Source: an uncultured Oscillospiraceae bacterium (GTDB lineage: Bacteria; Bacillota; Clostridia; Oscillospirales; Acutalibacteraceae). From it: 5,499 bases of DNA. How positions within the stretch are numbered: the first letter of the stretch is position 1; the number at the start of each line of letters is the position of its first letter. Position numbers and translations under genes: made by a program. Of the stretch, positions 1 through 5,499 are shown one piece after another. The notes under the pieces were generated by a model. It did no database searches. It was not told where the DNA came from and saw only the letters and a list, made by a program, of their open reading frames with translations. The stretch lies in assembly GCA_900556765.1 (NCBI GenBank), contig USQH01000095.1, positions 1-5,499 on the forward strand. Direction: 5' to 3'.

Positions 1-12
1 GTTAGATATTAA

Positions 13-795
13 ATGAATACAACCCAAAAAGTAATTAAAACTTTTGCTATATGTCTAGCAGCTTTAATAATTTTAAGTATTATAAATGGTGTTGCACATT
101 TAGTAACCTCAGCATTTAGTTTTAACAATGATGTAAATATTAATGAAACATATAATAGTGATATTAATAATATAAAAATTGATGTTGGTACAACTAATAT
201 GGTTATTAAATATGGAGATACTTTTAGCATTACTGCTGAAAATGTAAGTAAAGAATTTAAAATAAAAGAAGAAGGAAATACTTTAATAATTAAAGAAAAA
301 AATATAACTATTTTTGGAAATAAAAAAAGCTCACACACTACAATTACTATACCAAATGATTTAAATAATTTAAGCATTGATATCGGGGCTGGAAAGTTAG
401 AGTTATCTGATATAACAAGTAATAATTTTTCTTTAAATCAAGGAGCTGGTAAAGTAGTAATAACTAACTTAATATCTAATAATACAACTATTGATGGTGG
501 AACTGGAGAGTTACATATAACTAGTTCTAAATTACAAAATTTAGACTTAGACCTTGGAGCAGGTAAATGTTATTATAATGGCATTTTATTAGGAAATAAC
601 AAAATAGACCAAGGTGTTGGAGAACTTATACTTGATTTATATAGAGAGGATTACACTATTAAAGCAAGTAAAGGGCTTGGAAGTATAACTATTAATGGAG
701 AAAGCTATTCAAAGGATGTAACAGTGGGTGAAGGCATAAATGACATCAAGATAGATGGTGGTATTGGAAGTATAATAATCAATACAAATAAGTAA
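13..795 (+). CDS. DUF4097-type membrane-anchored beta-repeat protein
   Basis: The product has 260 residues. Residues 1-8 are polar with two lysines, residues about 9-33 form one hydrophobic segment, and no signal-peptidase site is obvious, so I read it as an N-terminal membrane anchor with the rest outside the cell. From about residue 50 on it is a run of short beta strands punctuated by glycine turns: GAGK at 125, 144 and 182, GTGE at 163, GVGE at 201, GLGS at 221 and GIGS at 250, mostly 19-20 residues apart. This is the pattern of the DUF4097 'beta strand repeat' family, a presumed beta-solenoid. In Bacillota such genes often follow a PadR-type regulator and a DUF1700 gene; that is family knowledge, not seen here. 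Biochemical role unknown. The ATG has only 12 bases before it, so its ribosome site is mostly outside the window. The gene is far more AT-rich than all genes to its right, and its origin may differ. Confidence 0.85.
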   Translation: MNTTQKVIKTFAICLAALIILSIINGVAHLVTSAFSFNNDVNINETYNSDINNIKIDVGTTNMVIKYGDTFSITAENVSKEFKIKEEGNTLIIKEKNITIFGNKKSSHTTITIPNDLNNLSIDIGAGKLELSDITSNNFSLNQGAGKVVITNLISNNTTIDGGTGELHITSSKLQNLDLDLGAGKCYYNGILLGNNKIDQGVGELILDLYREDYTIKASKGLGSITINGESYSKDVTVGEGINDIKIDGGIGSIIINTNK

Positions 796-807
796 AGCTA
801 AATTTGG

Positions 808-851
808 TTTTACTTTTTTTAAAATATTTGTTAAAATAAAAAAAAGTAAAA
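808..851. repeat. A/T-rich 13-bp inverted repeat (weak hairpin)
   Basis: The left arm at 808-820 (TTTTACTTTTTTT) is the exact reverse complement of 839-851, separated by an 18-base A/T-rich loop. Each arm has one G-C pair, so the hairpin would be weak. It begins 12 bases after the stop of the DUF4097 gene and could act as a poor terminator in an AT-rich host, but there is no GC-rich stem followed by a T tract. The repeat may equally be a by-product of low-complexity sequence. Confidence 0.4.
809..837 (+). promoter_or_regulatory. Possible promoter of the glycosyltransferase gene
   Basis: TTTACT at 809-814 and TAAAAT at 832-837 are separated by exactly 17 bases, matching 4/6 and 5/6 of the housekeeping sigma consensus. 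Transcription would begin near 844, giving a leader of about 20 bases with the ribosome site inside it. The surrounding DNA is so AT-rich that a chance match is quite possible, and the -35 lies in the inverted-repeat arm. Confidence 0.35.
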
Positions 852-854
852 TTT

Positions 855-858
855 GGAG
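855..858 (+). promoter_or_regulatory. Ribosome binding site fixing the ATG at 865
   Basis: GGAG lies six bases before the ATG at 865. The in-frame TTG at 853 would give a protein four residues longer, but it overlaps this site and has no ribosome site of its own at a usable distance. The ATG is therefore the better start. Confidence 0.7.
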
Positions 859-864
859 ATCAAA

Positions 865-2397
865 ATGACCTTAATAAAAAATAACAAACGATTATACACC
901 GTCGCCTTTGGGCTAATAATGGCGCTGGCAGTAATACTGCGCGCAGGTAAATTCGTTTTTTACGGTGGAGGACTTAATCAGGACGAGGCATCTATCGGAT
1001 ACGATGCATGGGCTTTGCTTCACTACGGTATCGACCGTAACGGCGTATCCATGCCGGTTCATCTGATCGCCTGGGGCAGCGGTCAAAACGCCATGTACGC
1101 TTATCTATCGATGCCGTTTATTGCAATATTCGGTCTGACCGCTCTGTCCGTGCGAGCAGTAAATCTCATTGCAGGCATCGGTGCGGTCGCATCGGTATAC
1201 TTCATTTGCAAGAATCTGTTTGAACGGCGCACGGCGTTCTGCGCTATGGCTCTGACTGCGGCTGCGCCCTGGCACATAATGTTGTCAACATGGGGACTTG
1301 AGAGCAATCTGTTGCCCTCAATGTTTATTTTCGCGTTACTGCTGTTAGTAAAATCATTTAAACACGCGTGGCTTATCTGCCCGTCGGCGGCGGTATTTTC
1401 GTTGTGTCTCTACACCTACGGCTCAGCATATGTAGCCGTACCGATATTTATGCTCGTGGCTGTCATAGTCATCCTGCGAAAAAAACTCGTCCCGCTTAAA
1501 TGGATCATCGCCGCATTCGTTGTTTTTGTTACCGTATCGGTGCCAATCGGATTATTCGTACTGGTAAACAAACTCGGCTGGGAAAGTATAAATATCGGAC
1601 CGCTCACCATTCCTGCTATGACCGGAGAAGCACGCATAAATCTTATGACCGGCTCATTCAGTCTGAAATCGGTAATAAAAAGCATTTGGGACAATGTCGT
1701 GCTGCAAAATGACGGCCAGTCGCGTAACGCGCTTCCGGTTTATGGCTGTTTTTATGTTATGTCACTTCCGTTTACCGTAGCCGGATTTATAAAAGCGGCA
1801 CGGAGACATTGCGCAGGCGATCTGTTTGCTCTTGCCGGAGTCCTCGGCGGTCTGTGCATATTCTTCGTGTTATCTGATGTCAACATTAACCGAGTGAATT
1901 TTATATACATGCCGCTGATAATACTGACCTCAATAGGCTTTACAGAAATCATCGACTCAAAGCGCTCGGCTGTTGCGGTCGTCTGCGCATACGCCGTCAT
2001 GCTGAGCGGGTTTACCGCGAAGTTTTACGGTCGCGAATATACCAATCAGATTGAAAACGAGTTTTTCGTTTCTTTTGATGAGGCTATCGAATATGCCGAC
2101 CAAATCAGTGCGGACAGTTCAACCGTTCATGTTACGGGAAGCGTTAATATGCCGTACATTTACGTTCTGTTTTATACTCGTGAGGATCCCAACGAATATA
2201 TCAAAACCGCTGTAATTGAAAATCCACGTGTGCAATTTCAGTTTGTCAATTCATTCGGAAAATGGGTATTTAATACCGACGGCTTTGAAAATACCGAACC
2301 GGGCATTTACATCGTCGAAAACAGCGCCATTAACGAAAACACGATATGCACAACCGTGCGACAATTTGAAAAATATTCGGTCGTTACTATTGATTAG
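865..2397 (+). CDS. GT-C glycosyltransferase, family 39 (PMT/ArnT-like) membrane protein
   Basis: From the ATG at 865 the product has 510 residues. It is polytopic: a first hydrophobic helix at about 11-33, then a loop with the acidic pair Asp40-Glu41 in the context LNQDEASIGYDAWALL, then about ten more hydrophobic stretches to residue ~385. The Asp-Glu in the first extracellular loop is the hallmark of GT-C enzymes of the PMT/ArnT type, which move a sugar from a polyprenyl-phosphate carrier to an acceptor outside the membrane. Further family-like features are the segment AAPWHIMLSTWGLESN at 133-148 and the NRVNFIYMPL segment near 341-350. Residues ~390-510 are soluble and probably extracellular. 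Donor and acceptor cannot be told from sequence; protein, teichoic acid or exopolysaccharide are all possible. It stands apart from any glycan cluster in this window. Codon use matches the genes to the right, not the DUF4097 gene to the left. Confidence 0.85.
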   Translation: MTLIKNNKRLYTVAFGLIMALAVILRAGKFVFYGGGLNQDEASIGYDAWALLHYGIDRNGVSMPVHLIAWGSGQNAMYAYLSMPFIAIFGLTALSVRAVNLIAGIGAVASVYFICKNLFERRTAFCAMALTAAAPWHIMLSTWGLESNLLPSMFIFALLLLVKSFKHAWLICPSAAVFSLCLYTYGSAYVAVPIFMLVAVIVILRKKLVPLKWIIAAFVVFVTVSVPIGLFVLVNKLGWESINIGPLTIPAMTGEARINLMTGSFSLKSVIKSIWDNVVLQNDGQSRNALPVYGCFYVMSLPFTVAGFIKAARRHCAGDLFALAGVLGGLCIFFVLSDVNINRVNFIYMPLIILTSIGFTEIIDSKRSAVAVVCAYAVMLSGFTAKFYGREYTNQIENEFFVSFDEAIEYADQISADSSTVHVTGSVNMPYIYVLFYTREDPNEYIKTAVIENPRVQFQFVNSFGKWVFNTDGFENTEPGIYIVENSAINENTICTTVRQFEKYSVVTID

Positions 2398-2426
2398 TTG
2401 CATTATCGGCAGATTTGTGATAAAAT
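2398..2426 (+). promoter_or_regulatory. Promoter of yebC (sigma-A type, extended -10)
   Basis: TTGCAT at 2398-2403 and TAAAAT at 2421-2426 are 17 bases apart, and TG at 2418-2419 gives an extended -10 element. The -35 begins on the first base after the TAG of the glycosyltransferase gene. Predicted transcription start is near 2433, leaving a leader of about 30 bases. This implies yebC can be transcribed independently; no terminator hairpin is seen in the gap, so read-through from upstream is also likely. Confidence 0.7.
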
Positions 2427-2445
2427 ATCAGGAGCAATTTTTACA

Positions 2446-2452
2446 AAAGGTG
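2446..2452 (+). promoter_or_regulatory. Ribosome binding site of yebC
   Basis: AAAGGTG ends ten bases before the ATG at 2463, a moderate match to the 16S anti-Shine-Dalgarno. An AGGAG at 2430-2434 is a better match but is 28 bases from the start and sits at the predicted transcript end, so it is not used. Confidence 0.6.
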
Positions 2453-2462
2453 TGAAAATACA

Positions 2463-3188
2463 ATGTCAGGACATTCAAAATGGAACAACATTAAGCGCAA
2501 AAAAGAAAAAACCGACGCCGCTAAAGCATCGGTATTTACGCGCATTGGCCGCGAGCTTGCCGTCGCGGTAAAGGAAGGCGGTCCTGATCCTGCCAGCAAC
2601 TCAAAGCTGCGCGACGTAATCGCAAAGGCAAAGGCAAACAACGTGCCGAACGACAACATCGACCGCATGCTCAAAAAAGCGGCAGGCGAGACCGACAAGG
2701 AATACGAAGAAATCATTTACGAGGGATACGGCCCTAACGGCGTGGCTGTAATCGTCTCCACGCTGACCGATAACCGCAACCGCACAGCAGGAAACATACG
2801 CCACTATTTTGATAAAAACGGCGGAAACCTTGGTCAAAACGGCTCGGTAATGTTCATGTTTGAGCGTAAGGGCGTAATTATCATGAGCTCCGAGGATCAG
2901 GATGAGGACGCCGTTATGATGGATGCTCTCGACGCAGGTGCGGACGATTTCAACGCCGACGGTGACGTTTTCGAGATCTCTACCGATCCTAACAATGTTA
3001 TCAAGGTCGCAACCGCTTTGCAGGAAAAGGGATACACTCTCGAATCGGCTGAAGCGGCGTACATTCCGGCGACCACTACCGTTTTGGAAGACGAGGAATC
3101 GCTGTTCAAAATGAACCGTTTGCTTGACATGATGGAAGAGGACGACGATGTCCAAAATGTTTGGCACTCATGGGAGCAGACCGAGTGA
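2463..3188 (+). CDS. yebC: YebC/PmpR (TACO1) family translation or regulatory factor
   Basis: The 241-residue product is full length for the family (about 240-250). It opens with the diagnostic MSGHSKWNNIKRKKEKTDAA, the conserved N-terminal helical domain of YebC/TACO1 that runs to about residue 75. It continues with the conserved YEGYGPNGVAVIV segment near 84-96, TDNRNRTAGNIRHYFDKNGG near 102-121 and the G-S-V-x-F-x-F region, and ends with the acidic third domain. Cytoplasmic. Family members were long annotated as DNA-binding regulators (PmpR and relatives); more recent work on bacterial homologues and mitochondrial TACO1 points to a role in translation, relieving ribosome stalling at proline-rich stretches. 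I cannot tell from sequence which role dominates. It has its own promoter and ends at the convergent palindromic terminator. It is not next to ruvABC, where yebC lies in many other genomes. Confidence 0.95.
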   Translation: MSGHSKWNNIKRKKEKTDAAKASVFTRIGRELAVAVKEGGPDPASNSKLRDVIAKAKANNVPNDNIDRMLKKAAGETDKEYEEIIYEGYGPNGVAVIVSTLTDNRNRTAGNIRHYFDKNGGNLGQNGSVMFMFERKGVIIMSSEDQDEDAVMMDALDAGADDFNADGDVFEISTDPNNVIKVATALQEKGYTLESAEAAYIPATTTVLEDEESLFKMNRLLDMMEEDDDVQNVWHSWEQTE

Positions 3189-3219
3189 TCCGACCGGAAA
3201 ATAGGTTAAATCAAAGGTT

Positions 3220-3274
3220 AAAACAACATAAAAATAAAGCCCCGATAATCGGGGCTTTATTTTTATGTTGTTTT
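3220..3274. terminator. Bidirectional intrinsic terminator, perfect 55-nt palindrome
   Basis: Bases 3220-3246 are the exact reverse complement of 3248-3274, with a single A at 3247 as centre. The core GCCCCGA/TCGGGGC (3239-3245 and 3249-3255) forms a GC-rich stem with a TAA loop. Beyond it on both strands lies a T-rich run (TTTATTTTTATG), so the element works as a rho-independent terminator in either direction. It starts 31 bases after the yebC stop and lies 14 bases beyond the stop of the oppositely oriented LRR-dockerin gene, as expected for a shared terminator of converging genes. Confidence 0.93.
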
Positions 3275-3288
3275 CGGATAAGTGGCTA

Positions 3289-4587
3289 TTACATTCCGAG
3301 TATCATCTGCTGGAGTTTCAGCAGGTCGTTGCTGCCGATGCTATCCTCACCGCTGATATGAGCCGCATACAGTTTTTCGCCGCTCAGTGTGCTTTGACCG
3401 AGAATGTGCTGCTGAAGCAAAAGCAAATCGATACTCGTAAGCTGCTCGTCAAAGTCAATATCACCCTTTGGATAATAATTTGCAAGGCGGTCGTGTGCAA
3501 TATTGTTTTGTACTGCATATGTCTCGGCGACGCTTGACGGAACGGCATAGACAGTCAGCCCTTCGATAGGAATGTAGGTGACATTATCACCTCTAATAAC
3601 ACTGCAAAATGCATCGGGTCCGATTTTTGTTACACTTTCGGGAATAACGACCGATTTAAGCGAATTACATTCGATAAATGCATTTTCGAATATTTCCGTT
3701 GTTCCGTCCGGAATAACGACACTTTCCAGTCCTACGCACTGATCAAAAGCATAAAAACCGATATACTTAAGATTTTTCGGCAAAGTGATATTTTTAAGCT
3801 TTCTGCAACGTGCAAAAGCTGTTTCGTGTATACGTTTAACACTGTCAGGGATAATTACGCTTTCAAGCTCGCAACAATCCATAAAAAGTGACATATTAAT
3901 GTCAGTAATGTTACCGTATATTTCAGCACTTTTCAGGTTTGCGCATTCAGTAAACGCGCTTTCATCTATAAGCGTGACCGTTGACGGTATTTTGATGGCA
4001 GTCAGTCCGGAAAATTCAAACGCCGACATTCCGATAGTTGTAATGCTTTCGGGTATCTCGATTGAAGTCAGTTTTTCACAACCGGCAAACATAAACGCCG
4101 GAATAACAGTCATGTATTCAGGAAATGTAAAGCTTGTTATTTTGGTTCCGCTGAAAATTCCGCTGCCAACCTCTTTAACATTTGCCGGAAGCGACATTTG
4201 TGTGATTGCAGTATCGGCAAATGCATACATTTCAATTTTTATGAGCGATGACGGTAAGCTGATATCGGTGATTTTGTTGCAACCGTAAAACGCGGAAGCA
4301 CCGATAATTTTTACGCCTTCTGATACAGTAACCTTTGTAATATCACCAATGTAATAAAAAGCCTCTTCGCCGATGGCTGTAACGGGATAACCGCCGATCT
4401 GCGACGGAATAGTAATTTCGCCGCTGACATCGCCGCTCGGACCGGTTATAGTGGCCTCGCCGTTTTCAACGGTGTATGTAAATCCGCTATTCTCCAACGC
4501 CGAAGCGGTCGGAAAGCCACAGCAAAACACGGATGCGATAAATGCGGCAGACAGGAAAACAGACAAAATTCTTTTTATTTTTTTCAT
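3289..4587 (-). CDS. Secreted BspA-type leucine-rich-repeat protein with C-terminal dockerin
   Basis: The product has 432 residues. A lysine-rich start and hydrophobic core (1-25) followed by Ala-Ser-Ala at 28-30 form a signal peptide cut after residue 30. No lipobox fits the Cys at 22-23. After a short beta-rich stretch (34-66), residues 69 to ~327 hold about eleven 22-23-residue repeats plus a partial twelfth, of the form I-x-x-x-AF-x-x-C-x-x-L-x-x-I-x-IP; these are LRR_5 (BspA, Treponema type) repeats, a binding fold rather than an enzyme. Residues ~374-432 form a type I dockerin. The first calcium loop is intact (Asp376, Asp378, Asp380, Thr384, Asp387) and is followed by the helix LLLLQQHILG. 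The second loop is degraded (His410, Ser412, Glu414, Asp421) although its helix LLKLQQMILG remains. Dockerins dock onto cohesins on scaffoldins or the cell surface; ligand and partner are unknown. It is transcribed alone from the promoter at 4624-4652. Confidence 0.92.
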   Translation of the reverse strand: MKKIKRILSVFLSAAFIASVFCCGFPTASALENSGFTYTVENGEATITGPSGDVSGEITIPSQIGGYPVTAIGEEAFYYIGDITKVTVSEGVKIIGASAFYGCNKITDISLPSSLIKIEMYAFADTAITQMSLPANVKEVGSGIFSGTKITSFTFPEYMTVIPAFMFAGCEKLTSIEIPESITTIGMSAFEFSGLTAIKIPSTVTLIDESAFTECANLKSAEIYGNITDINMSLFMDCCELESVIIPDSVKRIHETAFARCRKLKNITLPKNLKYIGFYAFDQCVGLESVVIPDGTTEIFENAFIECNSLKSVVIPESVTKIGPDAFCSVIRGDNVTYIPIEGLTVYAVPSSVAETYAVQNNIAHDRLANYYPKGDIDFDEQLTSIDLLLLQQHILGQSTLSGEKLYAAHISGEDSIGSNDLLKLQQMILGM

Positions 4588-4596
4588 TTTTTGTTT

Positions 4597-4600
4597 CTCC
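4597..4600 (-). promoter_or_regulatory. Ribosome binding site of the LRR-dockerin gene
   Basis: On the minus strand GGAG, in the context CGGAGAAAC, lies nine bases before the ATG at 4587. This supports that start, which also begins a standard signal peptide. Confidence 0.75.
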
Positions 4601-4623
4601 GATCCATGATTGATTGTAGTTAT

Positions 4624-4652
4624 ATTTTACCATTGAGCGCTATATTAGTCAA
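4624..4652 (-). promoter_or_regulatory. Promoter of the LRR-dockerin gene (sigma-A type)
   Basis: On the minus strand TTGACT (4652-4647) and TAAAAT (4629-4624) are separated by 17 bases, matching 5/6 at each element. Transcription should begin near 4617, giving a leader of about 30 bases that carries the GGAG site. The gap between tatD and this gene shows no terminator hairpin, so some read-through from tatD is possible. No operator-like repeat is visible. Confidence 0.75.
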
Positions 4653-4715
4653 CATGAATCGGCATATATTTCCAAAACATAAATTGTTCAATTACGTTTA
4701 TCTATATCCCTGATA

Positions 4716-5499
4716 TCACAGCCGCGTTCCGAACAGACGATTTGCGTTATTGCGTGAGGCTTTAAGAACCTCCAAACGCGTTATGCCTTTAATCTGCGCG
4801 ATAATATCGGCGGTGTAAGCTATCATCGCCGAGCAGCAACGCTTGCCGCGAAACGGAACCGGAGACAGATACGGCGCATCGGTCTCGACCAGCAGACGAT
4901 CAAGAGGCAGTTCGTTAACACACTCCACCGTCTTTCTGGCGTTTTTGAATGTTACAACGCCGCCGACGCCGATATACATACCGAGCTTCAATATTTCGCG
5001 CATTAGTTCGACGCTGCCCGAATAGCAATGCACCACTCCGTCGGGCTTGTAACGTGCAATAATATCAAATGTATCACCGTGAGCGTCGCGGTCATGCACG
5101 ATGATCGGCTTGTTAAGCCGCTGAGCGAGTTCTATTTGACGGCAAAACAGCTTTTGCTGAGTCTCCTTCGGCGCGCCGTCCTCGTAGTGATAATCGAGTC
5201 CTATTTCTCCCACTGCGACCGCCTTTTCGTCGCCGAGCAGGCGTTCCAGCTCGTCAAGGTCGCTGTCAGAAACCGACGCGGCACATTCGGGATGAATCCC
5301 GACCGCCTGATAGATAAACGGATATTTATGTGCGATTTCAAGCCCTTTTCTTGCGGATACAATATCGCTTGCATTATTTACAATGCCGCATACGCCGTAC
5401 TCATGCATATCGTTCAGCAGTAGGTCGCGGTCGGCGTCAAACGCAGCGTCGTCATAATGGGCGTGCGAATCAAATATGCGCTCGTTTTTAACAAGCGGC
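4716..5499 (-). CDS. tatD: TatD-family metal-dependent hydrolase/DNase (5' end outside window)
   Basis: The open frame runs off the right edge, with 260 residues visible. The internal ATG at 5408 is not the start, because the frame upstream of it encodes the N-terminal metal motif (IFDSHAHYDD, the HxH at 5457-5465) and no start codon precedes it inside the window. Since TatD proteins are about 255-265 residues, only a few codons should be missing. Other expected motifs, counted from the Met at 5408, are: VGIHPE at 36; GEIGLDYHY with metal ligand Glu68; VHDRDAH with His105; HCYSGS with His127; ETDAPYLSPVP with Asp177; and RGKR. These define the TatD subfamily of TIM-barrel amidohydrolases, with two metals, known as Mg-dependent 3'-5' exonucleases/DNases of the cytoplasm. 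Where many TatD proteins have an Asn-Glu/Ser-Pro after RGKR, this one has Cys-Cys-Ser, a variant I think occurs in clostridia. In many Bacillota the gene follows metG; that neighbour would lie beyond the edge. Confidence 0.95.
   Translation of the reverse strand, partial: PLVKNERIFDSHAHYDDAAFDADRDLLLNDMHEYGVCGIVNNASDIVSARKGLEIAHKYPFIYQAVGIHPECAASVSDSDLDELERLLGDEKAVAVGEIGLDYHYEDGAPKETQQKLFCRQIELAQRLNKPIIVHDRDAHGDTFDIIARYKPDGVVHCYSGSVELMREILKLGMYIGVGGVVTFKNARKTVECVNELPLDRLLVETDAPYLSPVPFRGKRCCSAMIAYTADIIAQIKGITRLEVLKASRNNANRLFGTRL

Larger units (their letters stand above)
796..890. other. Sharp base-composition boundary
   Basis: Left of this stretch the DNA is about a quarter G+C and codons end almost only in A or T. 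From about base 890 it is near half G+C, with frequent GCC, GGC, CGC and GAC codons. The change occurs within less than 100 bases, in and just after the intergenic gap, and does not reverse later in the window. No transposase, integrase, tRNA or long direct repeat marks the boundary. It may be the edge of acquired DNA or an assembly join; the sequence alone cannot decide. Confidence 0.75.

Noticed and set aside
853..864. Four-residue longer glycosyltransferase starting at the TTG at 853
   Set aside because: The TTG overlaps the GGAG that serves the ATG at 865 and has no ribosome site of its own.
2601..3167. 188-codon open frame on the minus strand inside yebC
   Set aside because: It lies wholly antisense to a textbook yebC and its translation resembles no known family; open frames like this follow from the codon composition of the sense gene.
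3785..4288. 167-codon open frame on the plus strand antisense to the LRR gene
   Set aside because: Its repetitive hydrophobic translation mirrors the LRR periodicity of the real gene on the other strand, and it has no clear ribosome site or promoter.
3289..4587. The regular repeats in the LRR gene as a DNA repeat or CRISPR-like array
   Set aside because: The periodicity is about 66-69 bases and exists at protein level; the DNA of successive units differs too much and has no constant repeat with variable spacers.
4653..4715. Terminator for tatD in the gap before the LRR promoter
   Set aside because: I found no GC-rich hairpin followed by a T run on the minus strand; the stretch is plain AT-rich spacer.
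5028..5423. 131-codon open frame on the plus strand antisense to tatD
   Set aside because: It covers the conserved TatD motifs on the other strand and is a shadow frame.

Overview
The window suggests an anaerobic Bacillota of the Clostridia, probably the Oscillospiraceae/Ruminococcaceae group. The basis is a secreted BspA-type leucine-rich-repeat protein with a C-terminal type I dockerin, a YebC/TACO1 homologue and TatD of clostridial type, and strong TTGACT/TTGCAT-17-TAAAAT promoters. This lineage is inferred from protein character, not from a database match. The first ~860 bases are different: they are very AT-rich (about a quarter G+C by eye, nearly all codons ending in A or T), while everything after ~890 is close to half G+C with mixed codon use. 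The left end is therefore either recently acquired DNA or sequence from another low-GC Bacillota joined during assembly.

Layout, left to right. 13-795 (+): a membrane-anchored DUF4097-type beta-repeat protein, the last cistron of an operon that enters from the left. 796-864: an A/T-only inverted repeat with a promoter-like pair, and the composition boundary. 865-2397 (+): a polytopic GT-C (family 39/PMT-like) glycosyltransferase with a C-terminal extracellular domain. 2398-2462: a convincing promoter that starts directly after the glycosyltransferase stop codon. 2463-3188 (+): yebC. 3220-3274: a perfect 55-nt palindrome serving as a two-way terminator between converging genes. 3289-4587 (-): the secreted LRR-dockerin protein, with its own promoter at 4624-4652. 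4716 to the right edge (-): tatD, whose first codons lie outside the window.

The genes do not form one pathway. yebC (translation or regulation) and tatD (DNA/3'-end processing or repair) are housekeeping genes; the glycosyltransferase and the LRR-dockerin protein act at the cell surface; the DUF4097 protein belongs to a PadR/DUF1700/DUF4097 type of envelope-stress module in many Bacillota, but its partners are not in view. I see no mobile element, CRISPR array, tRNA or rRNA, and no convincing evidence of an undescribed multi-gene system. The points most worth following up are the composition break, the unusually long palindromic terminator and the LRR-dockerin architecture.
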